NCBI GenBank assembly: GCA_029718625.1 | Contig: CM056380.1 | Span: 16,465,512 to 16,529,511, forward strand | DNA from: Synaphobranchus kaupii | Taxonomy: Eukaryota; Chordata; Actinopteri; Anguilliformes; Synaphobranchidae | Length of the DNA stretch: 64,000 nucleotides | Direction of reading: 5' to 3' | Part shown: piece by piece, positions 11,968 to 23,700 of the stretch | How the letters are laid out: the number at the start of each line of letters is the position of its first letter | Numbering within the stretch: the first letter of the stretch is position 1 | The notes under the pieces: model-generated | What the model was told of the DNA's origin: nothing | Databases searched by the model: none | Seen by the model: the letters and a program-made list of their open reading frames with translations, nothing else | Made by a program: the position numbers and the translations under genes

Positions 11968-12979
11968 CTGAGAAGGAAACGGAAACACTTCAGCTTTCTG
12001 ACAGATACTTTAGACACACCAGATGTGCATCTCCTGCCTTACTTCCCCTCCTCTCTTTTACTTTACGGCATGTAAGAGAGCGGTTTCTGTTCTGGCGCTA
12101 TGTTACAGTACGGCGCATCCATTGCCACAGTGCTGTACTTGGGCCATCGCCCTCAGAATAACTTTAAATGTAACGGAAACGGAGCCGTCTATCTGGGAGG
12201 TCTATAGAATCTTGTGGTCGTGTTGATGATCCGGCTCATATCTTAATGAGGATACGGCTGGTGTTGACAACACTGTGGAGATGGCTGTAGACTCAGAAGT
12301 AGGAGCTCTACGTGGGAAGATTAATGTCGTGAATAACGCAGATTTTCTAAGGTCTGAGAGGGGGGTGGTGATTATCCGGTGTTGTTGGGTAAGTGTTGTT
12401 TAGATGTTTAGCCGCTCAGCTCTGACGCATGCTGAATTTAATAAGAGTCCCAACAGGGATATGTTCTGCATAAAATGATCTTTGGCACTCTCTTTATAAG
12501 CTGTGTTTCATTTCCGCTAATGACAGCTTTTACAGCAACTAGGGTATGTGCACCTACAGTATTATTGCCACTATACAAGTGTATTCCAGAGTAGACTTAT
12601 CGGCTTTACAGTAGAGAGCAGTATCTCCTGGCAATTCTGCTTGAATCTACAGGTGCAAATGGCAATAATTTAGCCTACAGGGCAATATTACCATGAGCTA
12701 CAGCCACCCAGAGAACAATTTCCCAGAATGGTTAGGGTCAAGGTTAAATGTTCCCGACACACTAAATGTGTAAAGCTCTGTCCCTTGAAGACTATTTTTT
12801 AAGTTAGAACAACGCTGCTGAATTGCCTTAGAACATTATCCAGTTTCAGTCCCTTTTTGTGTTGGGTTAGGAATTGGCGTTGAGGCCTACAGGCCTGGTA
12901 CGGTGTCTGCAGCCTGGTGCTTTGCTTATGGGGTATGGGGGAGGGGGGGGGGGGGTTAAAGTTGGGGCGGGACACTCAC

Positions 12980-13033
12980 AGCAGCTCCAGATGGTCCGGG
13001 ACGACCTCTCTCGCCAGGCAGACCTCGTGGGCC
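12980..13033 (-). CDS. col2a1: col2a1 exon 16: helix with GLPGER integrin motif
   Basis: This 54-nt exon encodes GPRGLPGERGRPGPSGAA (residues 328-345). GLPGER is at helix positions 127-132; after proline hydroxylation GLOGER is a known integrin alpha1beta1/alpha2beta1 binding motif at this position in type I collagen. The acceptor is TGTAG|GGCCCA and the donor GCT|GTGAGT. Confidence 0.95.
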
Positions 13034-13216
13034 CTACAGAGAATTAAATTTGAAAAGAAAAACAAAATATAAATCACCGTTACCAGTGTGGATTCATGCA
13101 TAACGTAAGGCCAGAATGATTGCTCCGGGAAATGGCCCCATGTTTGATAAGAACTGTGTGTGCTTGCTTTGACAAAACATTGTTTTCAACAGAAATCTTG
13201 TTTGCCAGAATTCAAA

Positions 13217-13998
13217 CGTACACGCATAATGTACATGAATAACGTACACGCATAATGTACACGCATAATGTACACGTATAATGTACACGCATAATGTACA
13301 CGCATAACGTACATGCATAACGTACACGCATAATGTACACGCATAATGTACATGAATAACGTACACGCATAATGTACACGCATAATGTACACGTATAATG
13401 TACACGCATAATGTACACGCATAACGTACATGCATAACGTACACGCATAATGTACACGCATAACGTACACGCATAATGTACACGCATAACGTACACGCAT
13501 AATGTACACGCATAATGTACATGAATAACGTACACGCATAATGTACACGCATAATGTACACGTATAATGTACACGCATAATGTACACGCATAACGTACAT
13601 GCATAACGTACACGCATAATGTACACGCATAACGTACACGCATAACGTACACGCATAATGTACACACATAATGTACACGCATAACGTACACGCATAATGT
13701 ACACGCATAACGTACACGCATAACGTACACGCATAATGTACACGCATAATGTACACGCAAAATGTACACGCATAACGTACACGCATAATGTACACGCATA
13801 ATGTACATGCATAACGTACACGCATAATGTACACGCATAACGTACACGCATAACGTACACGCATAATGTACACGCATAATCTACACGCATAACGTACACG
13901 CATAATGTACACGCATAATGTACACGCATAACGTACACGCATAATGTACACGCATAACGTACACGCATAATCTACACGCATAACGTACACGCATAATG
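13217..13998. repeat. 13-bp minisatellite, about 60 copies
   Basis: Unit GTACACGCATAAY (Y = T or C), in intron 15. The order of the T and C variants is itself repeated in blocks (for example 13217-13330 and 13344-13470), showing higher-order duplication. Ten of the 13 bases alternate purine and pyrimidine. Long minus-strand ORFs here are artefacts of the repeat. Confidence 0.97.
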
Positions 13999-14805
13999 AC
14001 AAAAGAATGTGTGATAATGAGGACAAGGCCATTCAGTCCATCTCAGTTTTGCCATTTTGCTGAGTACATGCACATCAAGGCTGGGGTCAATTGTGTCTCA
14101 AATTCAGGAAATTAACTTAAATTCAATTAACTAATCAAAAAATCCTCATAGAACATTATGGCTATGTTTCTACTCGTTAATTGAATTTCAATTAATTTTC
14201 CTGAATTACCGCAACAGAAATAGAATTGCCCCCAACCAGATACAGGGACATAGGCTATCTACTGTACACACACTACTATGCTACTATCTGTCTGTCTAAG
14301 TGAAGGCAGGTCTGTTTGTGTAGATAACTGCATGATGATCAGCTCATCTCTGTGTCTATAGCAGCTCATATCTGTGTATGTGTGTAACAGACATAGACAT
14401 ATTATATGAAATAATTTAACTGTTTACATGCTAGGAAAATTTGAAAAAAACTACCATGAAACATTTTGGTAAGATGGATTTTGTCCTGGTGACAATAAAA
14501 CACTTCTTCTTGCATCCAAAGTATTCATTAAGCCAAAAGATACAGATGCTTCCTTGCTTTTTCACAAAATTTAATTTACTGAAATGTGATGTAAAATACG
14601 GCATTTGTTTATTTGGCTCTTTATATATGATATAACTGTAACTTAATGATGAAAATAATGATTTGATTTAATCTGTGATCTGAGATTTTACTGATGTATA
14701 AAGGGTTATAATTCAAATGAAGTATGAAGTATAGTATACACAGGTTTGTGTGAATGTCCATGCAGATCATTCCAGATGATTCTGGAAGAGTCCGGCTGCG
14801 CTTAC

Positions 14806-14850
14806 CATTGGTCCGGGAGCGCCGTTCTCACCGGAAGAACCTGCCTCTCC
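14806..14850 (-). CDS. col2a1: col2a1 exon 15: main triple helix
   Basis: This 45-nt exon encodes GEAGSSGENGAPGPM (residues 313-327), cognate of human GESGSPGENGSPGPM. The acceptor is CGCCAG|GGAGAG and the donor ATG|GTAAGC. A (GA)n microsatellite (14854-14896) abuts the acceptor and reads as a CT-rich polypyrimidine tract on the coding strand. Confidence 0.95.
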
Positions 14851-14853
14851 CTG

Positions 14854-14896
<43 letters not shown>
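14854..14896. repeat. (GA)n microsatellite at the exon 15 acceptor
   Basis: About 21 GA units begin within 4 bp of the exon 15 acceptor. On the gene strand it is a CT repeat serving as the polypyrimidine tract. Confidence 0.93.
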
Positions 14897-14898
<2 letters not shown>

Positions 14899-15216
14899 AA
14901 ATGGATGGCCAACATGTGAAAAGTGATAATAAGGAGGGGAGGAGGAAGGTGGGAAAAAGAGATTGAGTGTGACACGGAAGAGGACAGTCAGACAGTTAAC
15001 AGCTGGATATTCGACTGAAGAAATTGATGCAAAGCGCAACAGCAGTGGGAATCAAGCCTGCAACCTCTGAGTTGCAAGCCCAGTTCCTTAAAGATTAAAG
15101 TAAACTGGCACCAATCTGTGTGCTGCCAAAGATAGTCTATGTGACATGAAGATTATACTGTAGATAACAGCTGTCTCTGAGTGATGGGAGCAGTTAGAGG
15201 ATCTTTAGGGTCATAC

Positions 15217-15270
15217 CTTGGAACCTGCAGCTCCAGCCTCTCCCTTCGCACCATCCAGACCTGAGTATCC
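15217..15270 (-). CDS. col2a1: col2a1 exon 14: main triple helix
   Basis: This 54-nt exon encodes GYSGLDGAKGEAGAAGSK (residues 295-312); human is GYPGLDGAKGEAGAPGVK. The acceptor is CGTAG|GGATAC and the donor AAG|GTATGA. Confidence 0.95.
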
Positions 15271-15504
15271 CTACGGAAAGAAAACGGGCACAATGTTGCA
15301 GTGGCCTAGTGGGTAACTATCAAGTAGCAAGTAGCAAAGAATACCTGCAGAATGAAGACAACCGCTAACGTAGCTTTCAATGTAACATTGCTGTAACTGA
15401 TCAAACCCTGTACACATAAACATTTACTCATTGTTTTTACAAGTAATCATCACTAATATTAAATACTCCTTCAAAACAGACAGCAGATCTGATTCAAAAG
15501 ATCA

Positions 15505-15618
<114 letters not shown>

Positions 15619-15894
15619 CTAAAAGAGGAGGAGAAAAATGAGTGAGAGAGATATAAAACAGAAAGCTGTAGTCGGAGATCGCTCTTGCCCAAATCTCCTC
15701 TGGGCACAAGGGTTATTGCAGTCAAAATAATCTCTAGTCAAAATAATTGGAAGCTTTCGTTAACAAGCTTGCTAATTTTACTAGACAACACAATCTAGTA
15801 TTTTTCAATGAAGTCATTTAATATTGTGGGCAGTCCTGTTGGTAAATTAATGCTGCTGTAGTCGTGCACATGTTTTCTGTAAGACAGACAGTAC

Positions 15895-15948
15895 CTGAGG
15901 CCCAGGAGGTCCACGGTCACCACCTTTACCAGGTTTTCCAGCTTCACC
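15895..15948 (-). CDS. col2a1: col2a1 exon 12: main triple helix
   Basis: This 54-nt exon encodes GEAGKPGKGGDRGPPGPQ (residues 259-276); human is GEAGKPGKAGERGPPGPQ. The acceptor is TCTAG|GGTGAA. The donor CAG|GTACTG is acceptable but weaker than its neighbours. Confidence 0.95.
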
Positions 15949-16479
15949 CTAGAGACATTGAGGGAGAGGGGCAATGGCTGTTATGTTTCCCAGTTATAGC
16001 ACAACCATTTAAAATTTTTTTTAAATTTTCACACTGATGCAGAGATGCTATTTTTTTTACTTTTTGTTAATCTAATAAAAGTACAAAGACTAAATACTGT
16101 TATTCCATCCAAACCTGGCTGATGATGTTCTGAGATGTGTTTTTAATTTCAATACCGACTCTTTAATCTGACAGCGTATTTAATCACTAACACATAACGC
16201 CCCCTGGTGGACACTGTGAAAATTTTTCCATTCGTCTGCCATCTGGTGGCTGAAAAATGCAATTGCAATTCCAGAAGAAAAATCTTTCCCACGGAGTAAC
16301 AATATTGAACTGCACCGTCCAGCACACATTTCATCTTACAAAATTTGTTGGGGTCTTTACGTTCTTAAATCTGAATACGTTCACAACATTAAATAAGTCC
16401 ACAATGTATTTTAACTGAACTGAACATAGCAAAGCAACACACAGGTATGTCAAACCTACTTCATCAGTGCAGACATTAA

Positions 16480-16481
<2 letters not shown>

Positions 16482-16512
<31 letters not shown>
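16482..16512. repeat. (AC)n microsatellite
   Basis: About 15 AC units in intron 11. Confidence 0.95.
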
Positions 16513-16516
<4 letters not shown>

Positions 16517-16724
16517 TGACATGACACATTCTTCATACTGACATGAAGTGTAATGTGGAAGCGCAAGTCTCCACTGCCCAAGAAGCCATATGGAGATGGC
16601 ATGAAGGTGAGTCACCGTTATGATAAAAGTAGAATCTAATGCTTTTGGAGGGACAGCAGGGGTCAATTTGGACACTTTCAGTGGGTAATCTGCTGTGAAT
16701 AGTGGAGTCTGTATAACTGAAATT

Positions 16725-16945
16725 AAAATGGGAGGAAATGGCTTTGATAAGTGCTGGGTCAGAATAAATATTTGAGGACAGGGCTGTGGTAAGTGTTGGG
16801 TCAGAATGAAAATTGGAGGAAATGGCTTTGATAAGTGCTGGGTCAGAATAAATACATGAAGAAATGACTGTGATAAGTGCTGGGTCAGAACTGAGATGGA
16901 AGGAAATGGATTTGATAAGTGTTGGTTAAGTGTTCATTGGGTCAT
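16725..16945. repeat. degenerate tandem repeat, about 4 copies
   Basis: Repeated GGAAATGGCTTTGATAAGTG, CTGGGTCAGAAT and AAATATT-like pieces with spacing of about 60 bp, in intron 11. Confidence 0.75.
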
Positions 16946-17171
16946 TGGTGAGCTGCATTGTGAACATAGGAGACCGGGATAGACAGTCGAGCTATGTGGA
17001 TTAGTGTGGGGCGCAGTGTTTATGGCACAGTAAAATGCTGTTGGGCACTGGGGAACACAGTGCTCACAGGTAAGTGCTCATTGATTTGAGCAGTGAACAC
17101 AGACAGGTCCGGGCAATGGGGTCATGTGTCTGGGGCCAGAGATAAAGAGGGTTGGGTGTTACTGAGGGGGG

Positions 17172-17967
17172 AACAGTGTTTGGGGCTTTGAGTAAGAACA
17201 GTGTTTGGGGCTTTGAGTAAGAACAGTGTTTGGGGCTTTGAGTAAGAACAGTGTTTGGGGCTTTGAGTAAGAACAGTGTTTGGGGCTTTGAGTAAGAACA
17301 GTGTTTGGGGCTTTGAGTAAGAACAGTGTTTGGGGCTTTGAGTAAGAACAGTGTTTGGGGCTTTGAGTAAGAACAGTGTTTGGGGCTTTGAGTAAGAACA
17401 GTGTTTGGGGCTTTGAGTAAGAACAGTGTTTGGGGCTTTGAGTAAGAACAGTGTTTGGGGCCTTTGAGTAAGAACAGTGTTTGGGGCTTTGAGTAAGAAC
17501 AGTGTTTGGAGCTTTGAGTAAGAACAGTGTTTGGGGCTTTGAGTAAGAACAGTGTTTGGGGCTTTGAGTAAGAACAGTGTTTGGGGCTTTGAGTAAGAAC
17601 AGTGTTTGGGGCTTTGAGTAAGAACAGTGTTTGGAGCTTTGAGTAAGAACAGTGTTTGGGGCTTTGAGTAAGAACAGTGTTTGGGGCTTTGAGTAAGAAC
17701 AGTGTTTGGAGCTTTGAGTAAGAACAGTGTTTGGGGCTTTGAGTAAGAACAGTGTTTGGGGCTTTGAGTAAGAACAGTGTTTGGGGCTTTGAGTAAGAAC
17801 AGTGTTTGGGGCTTTGAGTAAGAACAGTGTTTGGGGCTTTGAGTAAGAACAGTGTTTGGGGCTTTGAGTAAGAACAGTGTTTGGGGCTTTGAGTAAGAAC
17901 AGTGTTTGGGGCTTTGAGTAAGAACAGTGTTTGGGGCCTTATGTAAGAACAGTGTTTGGGGCTTTGA
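17172..17967. repeat. 25-bp minisatellite, about 32 copies
   Basis: Unit CAGTGTTTGGGGCTTTGAGT followed by AAGAA, in intron 11. It is extremely homogeneous (mostly TTTGGGG/TTTGGAG differences and one inserted C at about 17461), which points to recent expansion or a homogenised or collapsed array. Confidence 0.97.
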
Positions 17968-18428
17968 AACACAAATCTAACTGGGACAGTAATGGTCAGT
18001 GATTGGCTCTATTAGAGGTGAGGGACAGTGCTTGTGTGGACGTTGCTGAGATGACATCATGGGGTTACACACAGTGTAAAATCCATGGTTTAAATTCTCA
18101 ATCCCAACAGTAACAATGTCCAGTCGTGATATTTCAGATAATTTATATAATTAATGCATTATTCGCTGTTACAAATTTAACCAGTTCAATAATTCTCTCT
18201 CTCCCTCAGCTGATACATGGTGAGAGTTGTGGGAGCTACATATTGGTTGTGACTGAGGTGAATTTCATATCATGTGTGGAAATAATGGTTACTCAAGAGA
18301 AGACTGTGATTGTACTGTAATTGGAGCCATTGCAGATTTTCATAGGGACTTTTTTTTCCAGGGCTGGATGACTGACAGGTCTCCTGGGGACAGTGATGGA
18401 CACTTTTAGTGAGGAAACTGAGACTCAC

Positions 18429-18482
18429 GTCATCACCAGCTTTTCCAGAAGGTCCAGATGGCCCACGGGGTCCCATTGGTCC
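18429..18482 (-). CDS. col2a1: col2a1 exon 11: main triple helix
   Basis: This 54-nt exon encodes GPMGPRGPSGPSGKAGDD (residues 241-258); human is [18 protein letters not shown]. Three Y-position prolines are replaced by Ser or Ala, which would lower local hydroxyproline content. The acceptor is AACAG|GGACCA and the donor GAC|GTGAGT. Confidence 0.95.
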
Positions 18483-19241
18483 CTGTTATCAAAATGGGAA
18501 GAAAAAAGAGAGACAGTTATAGTTCCCACTACCACCAGGGGGCAGTAGAGTAAAGGAAATACACCCAGTACATTCAGGAAGGCCCACTTTGGCCCCATCA
18601 TTGTGAAAAGTACTCCAGGCAGACAGCACACACAGTGCGAAAGAATCAAATTGAAAGTAAAATCGATAAATATCAAGGGAGATAACTTTGAGCTTGCGCT
18701 ACAGGTCACATAATAAAGGTTGTGTTATAAACTGAAAAGTATAGCAGCAGAATATGTGCATGTATTAGTAAAATCTATCAATAGATTTTAAATCTACCAA
18801 TCTAGCACAAAACTGAAGGCAATGAGCAGTTTTCTGTCACATGTGCAAACATGTGCGAGTTGCAGGTGTTTGCCTTTTCCATCCCCTGTGGTCTAGGCAC
18901 CCATAAGGCTTGGATCTGGAACCAGTGTCCCGCCTCTATTGGGGGAAGGGTGAAGCCCAACGCCATGCAAATTTACAGGTGGACGATCTTTATGATCAAA
19001 TATTTGGACCTGCTCCCGGTTTGGCGCCCAGCTGCCCCCGTCCCTGTGGGGCCTTGTGGGACGGGTTCCTGCCCTGCCTAAAACACTCAGTCCTTTGATT
19101 GTAATTGAAGGTAATGGTGTTTCCGAGCTTCAGAGACGTTCAGGCGGAAGGTGAGGCCAGCGGGGAGGGAGGGGAAGGATTAGCCAGGCGCAGGAGTCAC
19201 GCAGCGCGCTAGTGGAGGGTGCGGGGGGGGGGGACACTTAC

Positions 19242-19295
19242 AGATCCTCCGGGTTCTCCAGCCTCTCCGGGGTTGCCTTGGAAACCTTGAGGGCC
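19242..19295 (-). CDS. col2a1: col2a1 exon 10: main triple helix
   Basis: This 54-nt exon encodes GPQGFQGNPGEAGEPGGS (residues 223-240), against human GPQGFQGNPGEPGEPGVS. The acceptor is TCACAG|GGCCCT and the donor TCT|GTAAGT. Phase 0 at both ends and unbroken Gly-X-Y. Confidence 0.95.
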
Positions 19296-19688
19296 CTGTG
19301 AGGGACAAGAGAGAGAGAGGATACTGAGCGGACAGCAGCTCAGAGGTGCAGACACTGCACTGGTCTCAATATGAAGCTGATTTCACCTTAAATAACGTGC
19401 TGAAGGTGTGGCATACATCAGATTAATTGCCCTCTTATCGAACCTGCTGAAGCTGTGGCACATACCAATTTAATTACCCTCTTAAGTAACCTCCTGAAGC
19501 TGTGGCATACATCAGATTAATGATTAATTAACCTATTGAATATGTGCCAGCTATAACCCTGCTTGAACACCAGCTTAATTACCATGAGGTTAATTCTCAT
19601 ACAGTGAGAACCATAATTCATTGGACAGACACATTGTTTGTTATTTTGGTTCTGTACTCTAGCACTTTGAGTTTGAAAGAACTGTCAG

Positions 19689-20592
19689 CTTTAATTTGAA
19701 GGTATTTTCATCCATATCGGATGAAGCGTTTAGAAATTATTGAAAGTTTTTAGTCCCCCCCCCCCCCGCCCCACCACCATTTTCAGGCATCAAAAAAAGA
19801 TTGGACAGTTTAACATAATGTAGAATAAAGTAATCAGTTTTAATATTTGGTCGCATATCCTTTGCATGCCATGACTTCCTGATGTCTGTGACCCAACAAT
19901 ATCGAAAGACTCCTGATATCTTATTTTCTGGTACTTTCACAAGCAATACTATAACTTCTCTGCATTTGAATGGATCTCTATGGGAATTGGGAGGTGGGAC
20001 TAGATTTAGCTGTAAATTACGCTGGAACAGTACGGAGCACATGGTTGGCGAAATGGTCATCAACGGTCTGAGGTATCAAACGAGCCTCAAACCATCACTC
20101 TGCTGCCAAATATGGATGGATGGATGGATCACTTTAAAGGTTGTTTCTCCTGACAAATTTTCCTATTGAACTCAATTGAAAAATAAGTCAGGAGAAGAAA
20201 CCCTTCAAGTTTGTTTGATATGTCAGACCCTTGATGACTTGATGAGCCATTTAGCCAACCATGTGTTCCATACTGTTCCAGTGTAATTTACAGCTAAATC
20301 TAGTCCCACCCCTCAATTCCCATAGAGATCCATTCAAATGCAGAGAGGTTATAGTATCACTTGTAGGAGTACCAGAAAATAAGATATCAAGAGTCTTTTG
20401 AAATTGTTGGGTCACAGACATCAGGAAGTCATGGTATGCAAAGGATATGCGAGCAGATATTAAAAATGATCACTTTATTCTACATTATGTTAAACTGTCC
20501 AATATTTTGGAGGCCAGAAAATGGCTATGTACAAAAGGTTCTTTAATTTATAAACAGTTCTTCCGATATGGATGAAAATACCCTCAAATTAA
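19689..20592. mobile_element. long palindromic foldback element
   Basis: The left arm starts TTTAATTTGAAGGTATTTTC and the right arm ends with the inverted equivalent GAAAATACCCTCAAATTAAA. Inner matches include GTAAATTACGCTGGAACAGT on the left and ACTGTTCCAGTGTAATTTAC on the right, and TTTCTCCTGAC / GTCAGGAGAAGAAA near the centre (about 20168). Almost the whole 0.9 kb pairs with itself. A partial copy of the right arm occurs at 60236-60390. It is in intron 9 and has no coding frame. Confidence 0.8.
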
Positions 20593-21312
20593 AGGTATAC
20601 TATGTAGTTTCAGAAGACTAGATGGCGATATTGAGCACGTAAGAGAAAAAGGCTCCCCGAAAATTGCTTGTCACGTGTTCTTCTCAGGAAGCGGAAGCGA
20701 TGCGAGAGGAGAAAAAAAGAAAGCCAGGCCGAGACGTGGAATGGAGAAAATTAATGGAAAAAAAAAAAAACGTAAAATAAATATAGGTGAAGAGGCTTTT
20801 CCCAGGTGGAGAAAGTTGAAGTCGGAGAGGGGATTCCGTACAGACGCAGAGATGGCATTATTTCTACTGGACTGGTAAGTCACGTTTGCTGGCTCACAAC
20901 TTAGGTAGACATTACTGTAACGTTAGCTGATATTTTAGCATTGGCAGTAACTACAGTTTGCTTCCCATTTTTTTTCTAAGTGGAGGGTTTCTATCTTTTT
21001 TATTGTTTTTGTGGTTTTTTTTTTTTTACTAATTGTTAGCTATGAACGAGAGGGCCAGGTCACTGCTCTATGCCGCCGTTCATGACGTCTACACAATTTT
21101 AGCTGTCTCTGGCTTTAAAAATGGCGGCGGGATGTCAACAGTGTAGCATTCAAAACATTAACAAACAAAAAAACACTTTGCGAACGACTTATGAGGTAGG
21201 AAATACATTCAACATGTTTATTAGACCACAATGACACACCATGTATTTTGGGGAGAAAATTTGAATGTAAACAAAGAACGAGCTGTTTACAATGGAACTA
21301 CATAGTATACCT
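20593..21312. mobile_element. TTAA-flanked element, 720 bp, 17-bp TIRs
   Basis: Perfect terminal inverted repeats AGGTATACTATGTAGTT and AACTACATAGTATACCT are bounded by TTAA on both sides (20589-20592 and 21313-21316). A TTAA target site is typical of piggyBac and Kolobok elements. It appears inserted at the edge of the palindromic element. It has no transposase ORF, so it is non-autonomous. It lies in intron 9. Confidence 0.8.
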
Positions 21313-22982
21313 TTAATATCTGAACCTGAATATTCTGAATGGTGAAACGCCGAGCGCCGTTAAACCAGTTTAATTCAGTTATGTAGTTATAGATTTGGAT
21401 GGAGCGAAAACCAGAAGCGGGGATCCGTACCCCTGCCATACATACTACGTGTGAAAACAGGTAATATCCTGCTCAGTGTGTCCTGCCACTGTGAAGCAGG
21501 AGATGACTGCCTTTAAAATTACATTTGTGCTAAAATTAAGGTAATAATACAGTGGCAAATGTGAGTACACTGGAGAGTCCCTGAACCTCTATTGTTATTA
21601 TTATTATTATCTGGATTTTCAGCATGTCATTTAACCTTTCTATTATGTTCCTAGTATTTTATTGCCATTTATTTTAAGGTGTGGTTACGGGTCAATATAT
21701 TTTAAAAAAACATCAAGGTTCCAAAGATCTTGTTTTTACACGCATTTCCTAATTCCTGATGGCATTATAGAAAAAGGCATTAAAGGCAAAAAAAAAAAAG
21801 AAAAGTAATTTCGGATCATACAGACAAACAAAATTGGAAGGTCAAAATCATGAGCATTTTATACTCCCCGACTTACAATTTAAACGCAAAGATCATAGCC
21901 GACATTAAGCAACGCCGATTGTAAGAAAGAGATCGGAGATCAGCTTTCTCCTCACAGCTAGCCTTTTCATGACATATTTTAATATAAAAAAGGCGAAAGG
22001 TTATGGAGATAATGACCCCTCCGTGCTTATTACTGGGCTGATGAAACCCACGGGTAATGGATGTGTGGCGGCTGAATATTACACACAGAGAGGGGGACGG
22101 CGTCCGAAAATTATGCTTATCTTTATCCCCTCAAAGTCCACTGTGCTCCCCTCCAATTTCTGCTCACATTTTTCCCCTGCAATTTCGCAGCTGGGCTCCG
22201 AGGGCGTGTACGAGAACGCCGCAGCCCCCGAAAACCCCGGCGCTCTGCGAACGCGCCGTCGTGCCCCGACAGGACTCTTCCCCCCCACCTCCCCCCCGCG
22301 CGATACCTGACACTTAACGGCTTTAGAGCCGAAAGGGGCTTTAGGAACAGGGGCTGAGTGTGTTTTCGTTGGGAAAGGCAAATTGTCAGGTGTTGCGAGC
22401 CTCTGCCTCTGTCGGAAAAAGCCCTGAAGCTTTCAGCTGAGAGAGATGAAAAGAATTAGACTGCAGAAGAAAGTAGCGTGGACGTGTGTGCGTGTAAATA
22501 TACCTGCCTGTGTGCGTCCGTCTGTCTGACTGGGGCCGTCTGAGTCCATATTTGTTGGAGCCAGGTTGCGTGTGTCATTATGCAAATGCGCAGGTTTGAT
22601 TCCCGTTTTTTTTATTTTTTTTTATTAGGTGAAAATTCACAGACTTCCAAAATGAATGGGGTGGTTTCTTTTCTTTTCTTTTTTTTTTACTAGCTAGTGT
22701 TCTAGAAAGTTCTGCTGGAGCTTGTGATGCCCTGACTAACCCTGAGAACTGAAGCCTGGCGACAGAACCGTGAAAACCGAAGCCCGGGAGCTGTTTCTTT
22801 AAAATGGCGTCGCTAACAGCACACCGGAAAGGTGTGATCAGATCTCTTGTTGGACGCACTACTGCACCAGAGGGCAGACACAAACCCTTCAGAGCTAACA
22901 CACAGACATTACTCAAGGCTCCAGGCATTAAGCCATAAGTACCTTTCTCTGTTTTCAGTGAGTTTTAGCGGGAGATACTTAC

Positions 22983-23027
22983 AGGGGATCCAGAAGGTCC
23001 TGGTGGTCCTCGGGGACCCATAGGGCC
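22983..23027 (-). CDS. col2a1: col2a1 exon 9: main triple helix
   Basis: This 45-nt exon encodes [15 protein letters not shown] (residues 208-222); human is [15 protein letters not shown]. The acceptor is CCCCAG|GGCCCT and the donor CCT|GTAAGT. A (GACAGAGA)n microsatellite starts just outside the acceptor. Confidence 0.95.
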
Positions 23028-23035
23028 CTGGGGTG

Positions 23036-23098
23036 AGCAGAGAGAGAGACAGAGAGAGACAGAGAGAGACAGAGAGAGACAGAGAGACAGAGAGAGAC

Positions 23099-23129
<31 letters not shown>

Positions 23130-23135
23130 CGGAGA
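23036..23135. repeat. (GACAGAGA)n microsatellite
   Basis: GA-rich repeat with regular GACAGAGA units next to the exon 9 acceptor, in intron 8. On the gene strand it is CT-rich. Confidence 0.93.
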
Positions 23136-23401
23136 GAGAAAAAAGGTCAGACGACAAATGGCAAACTGGGATATCAGCCTCTTACGGTAGGCATTTGTAC
23201 ACATTAATCAATCACAGGTGTCAACGTCACTTTTAATCATGTGACCTTTACCCATGTATGTACACACGCGTGTTCTCTGGGTGTTCCTCCTTTTTCACTG
23301 CCCCCCTCCCACCCTCACTGCTCATAAAGCACACTGCCCACTTTGTCCCCAGGGCAACATCAGCCTGTTAGGACCATAAACCTGGAGAATTCCTCAGCCC
23401 T

Positions 23402-23700
23402 GATTAGGCTCTCTCTCTCTCTCTCTCTCTCTATCCCTCCCACTGTCTCTCCTTTTATTTCTCTTTCTTTCTCTCTCCCTCCATCCTCCCTGCCCCCCTC
23501 TCTCTTTCTTTATGTAATTTTCTCAATCTCTTTCCCTCAATCTTCTCTTTTCAACATTGTCTTTCTATTACTGTCTATAACATTCTCTGCCTTCCTCTCT
23601 TTGTTTCACTCTCACCCTCCCTTCCTCCCTCTCTCCCTCTCTTCAGTCACTCTCTCCACCCTCCTTCCCTCCCTCCCTCCCTCTCCCTCTCTCCAGCCCT
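23402..23700. repeat. CT-rich low-complexity tract
   Basis: Polypyrimidine DNA (CTCTCT, CCCTCCCTCC) in intron 8, oriented purine-rich on the gene strand. The open frames across it are compositional artefacts. Confidence 0.85.

Noticed and set aside
13094..14032. Three overlapping minus-strand ORFs of 221-312 codons
   Set aside because: All three frames are open because of the 13-bp repeat; Cys-rich appearance is an artefact.
17064..17972. 302-codon minus-strand ORF
   Set aside because: Encoded entirely by the 25-bp tandem array.
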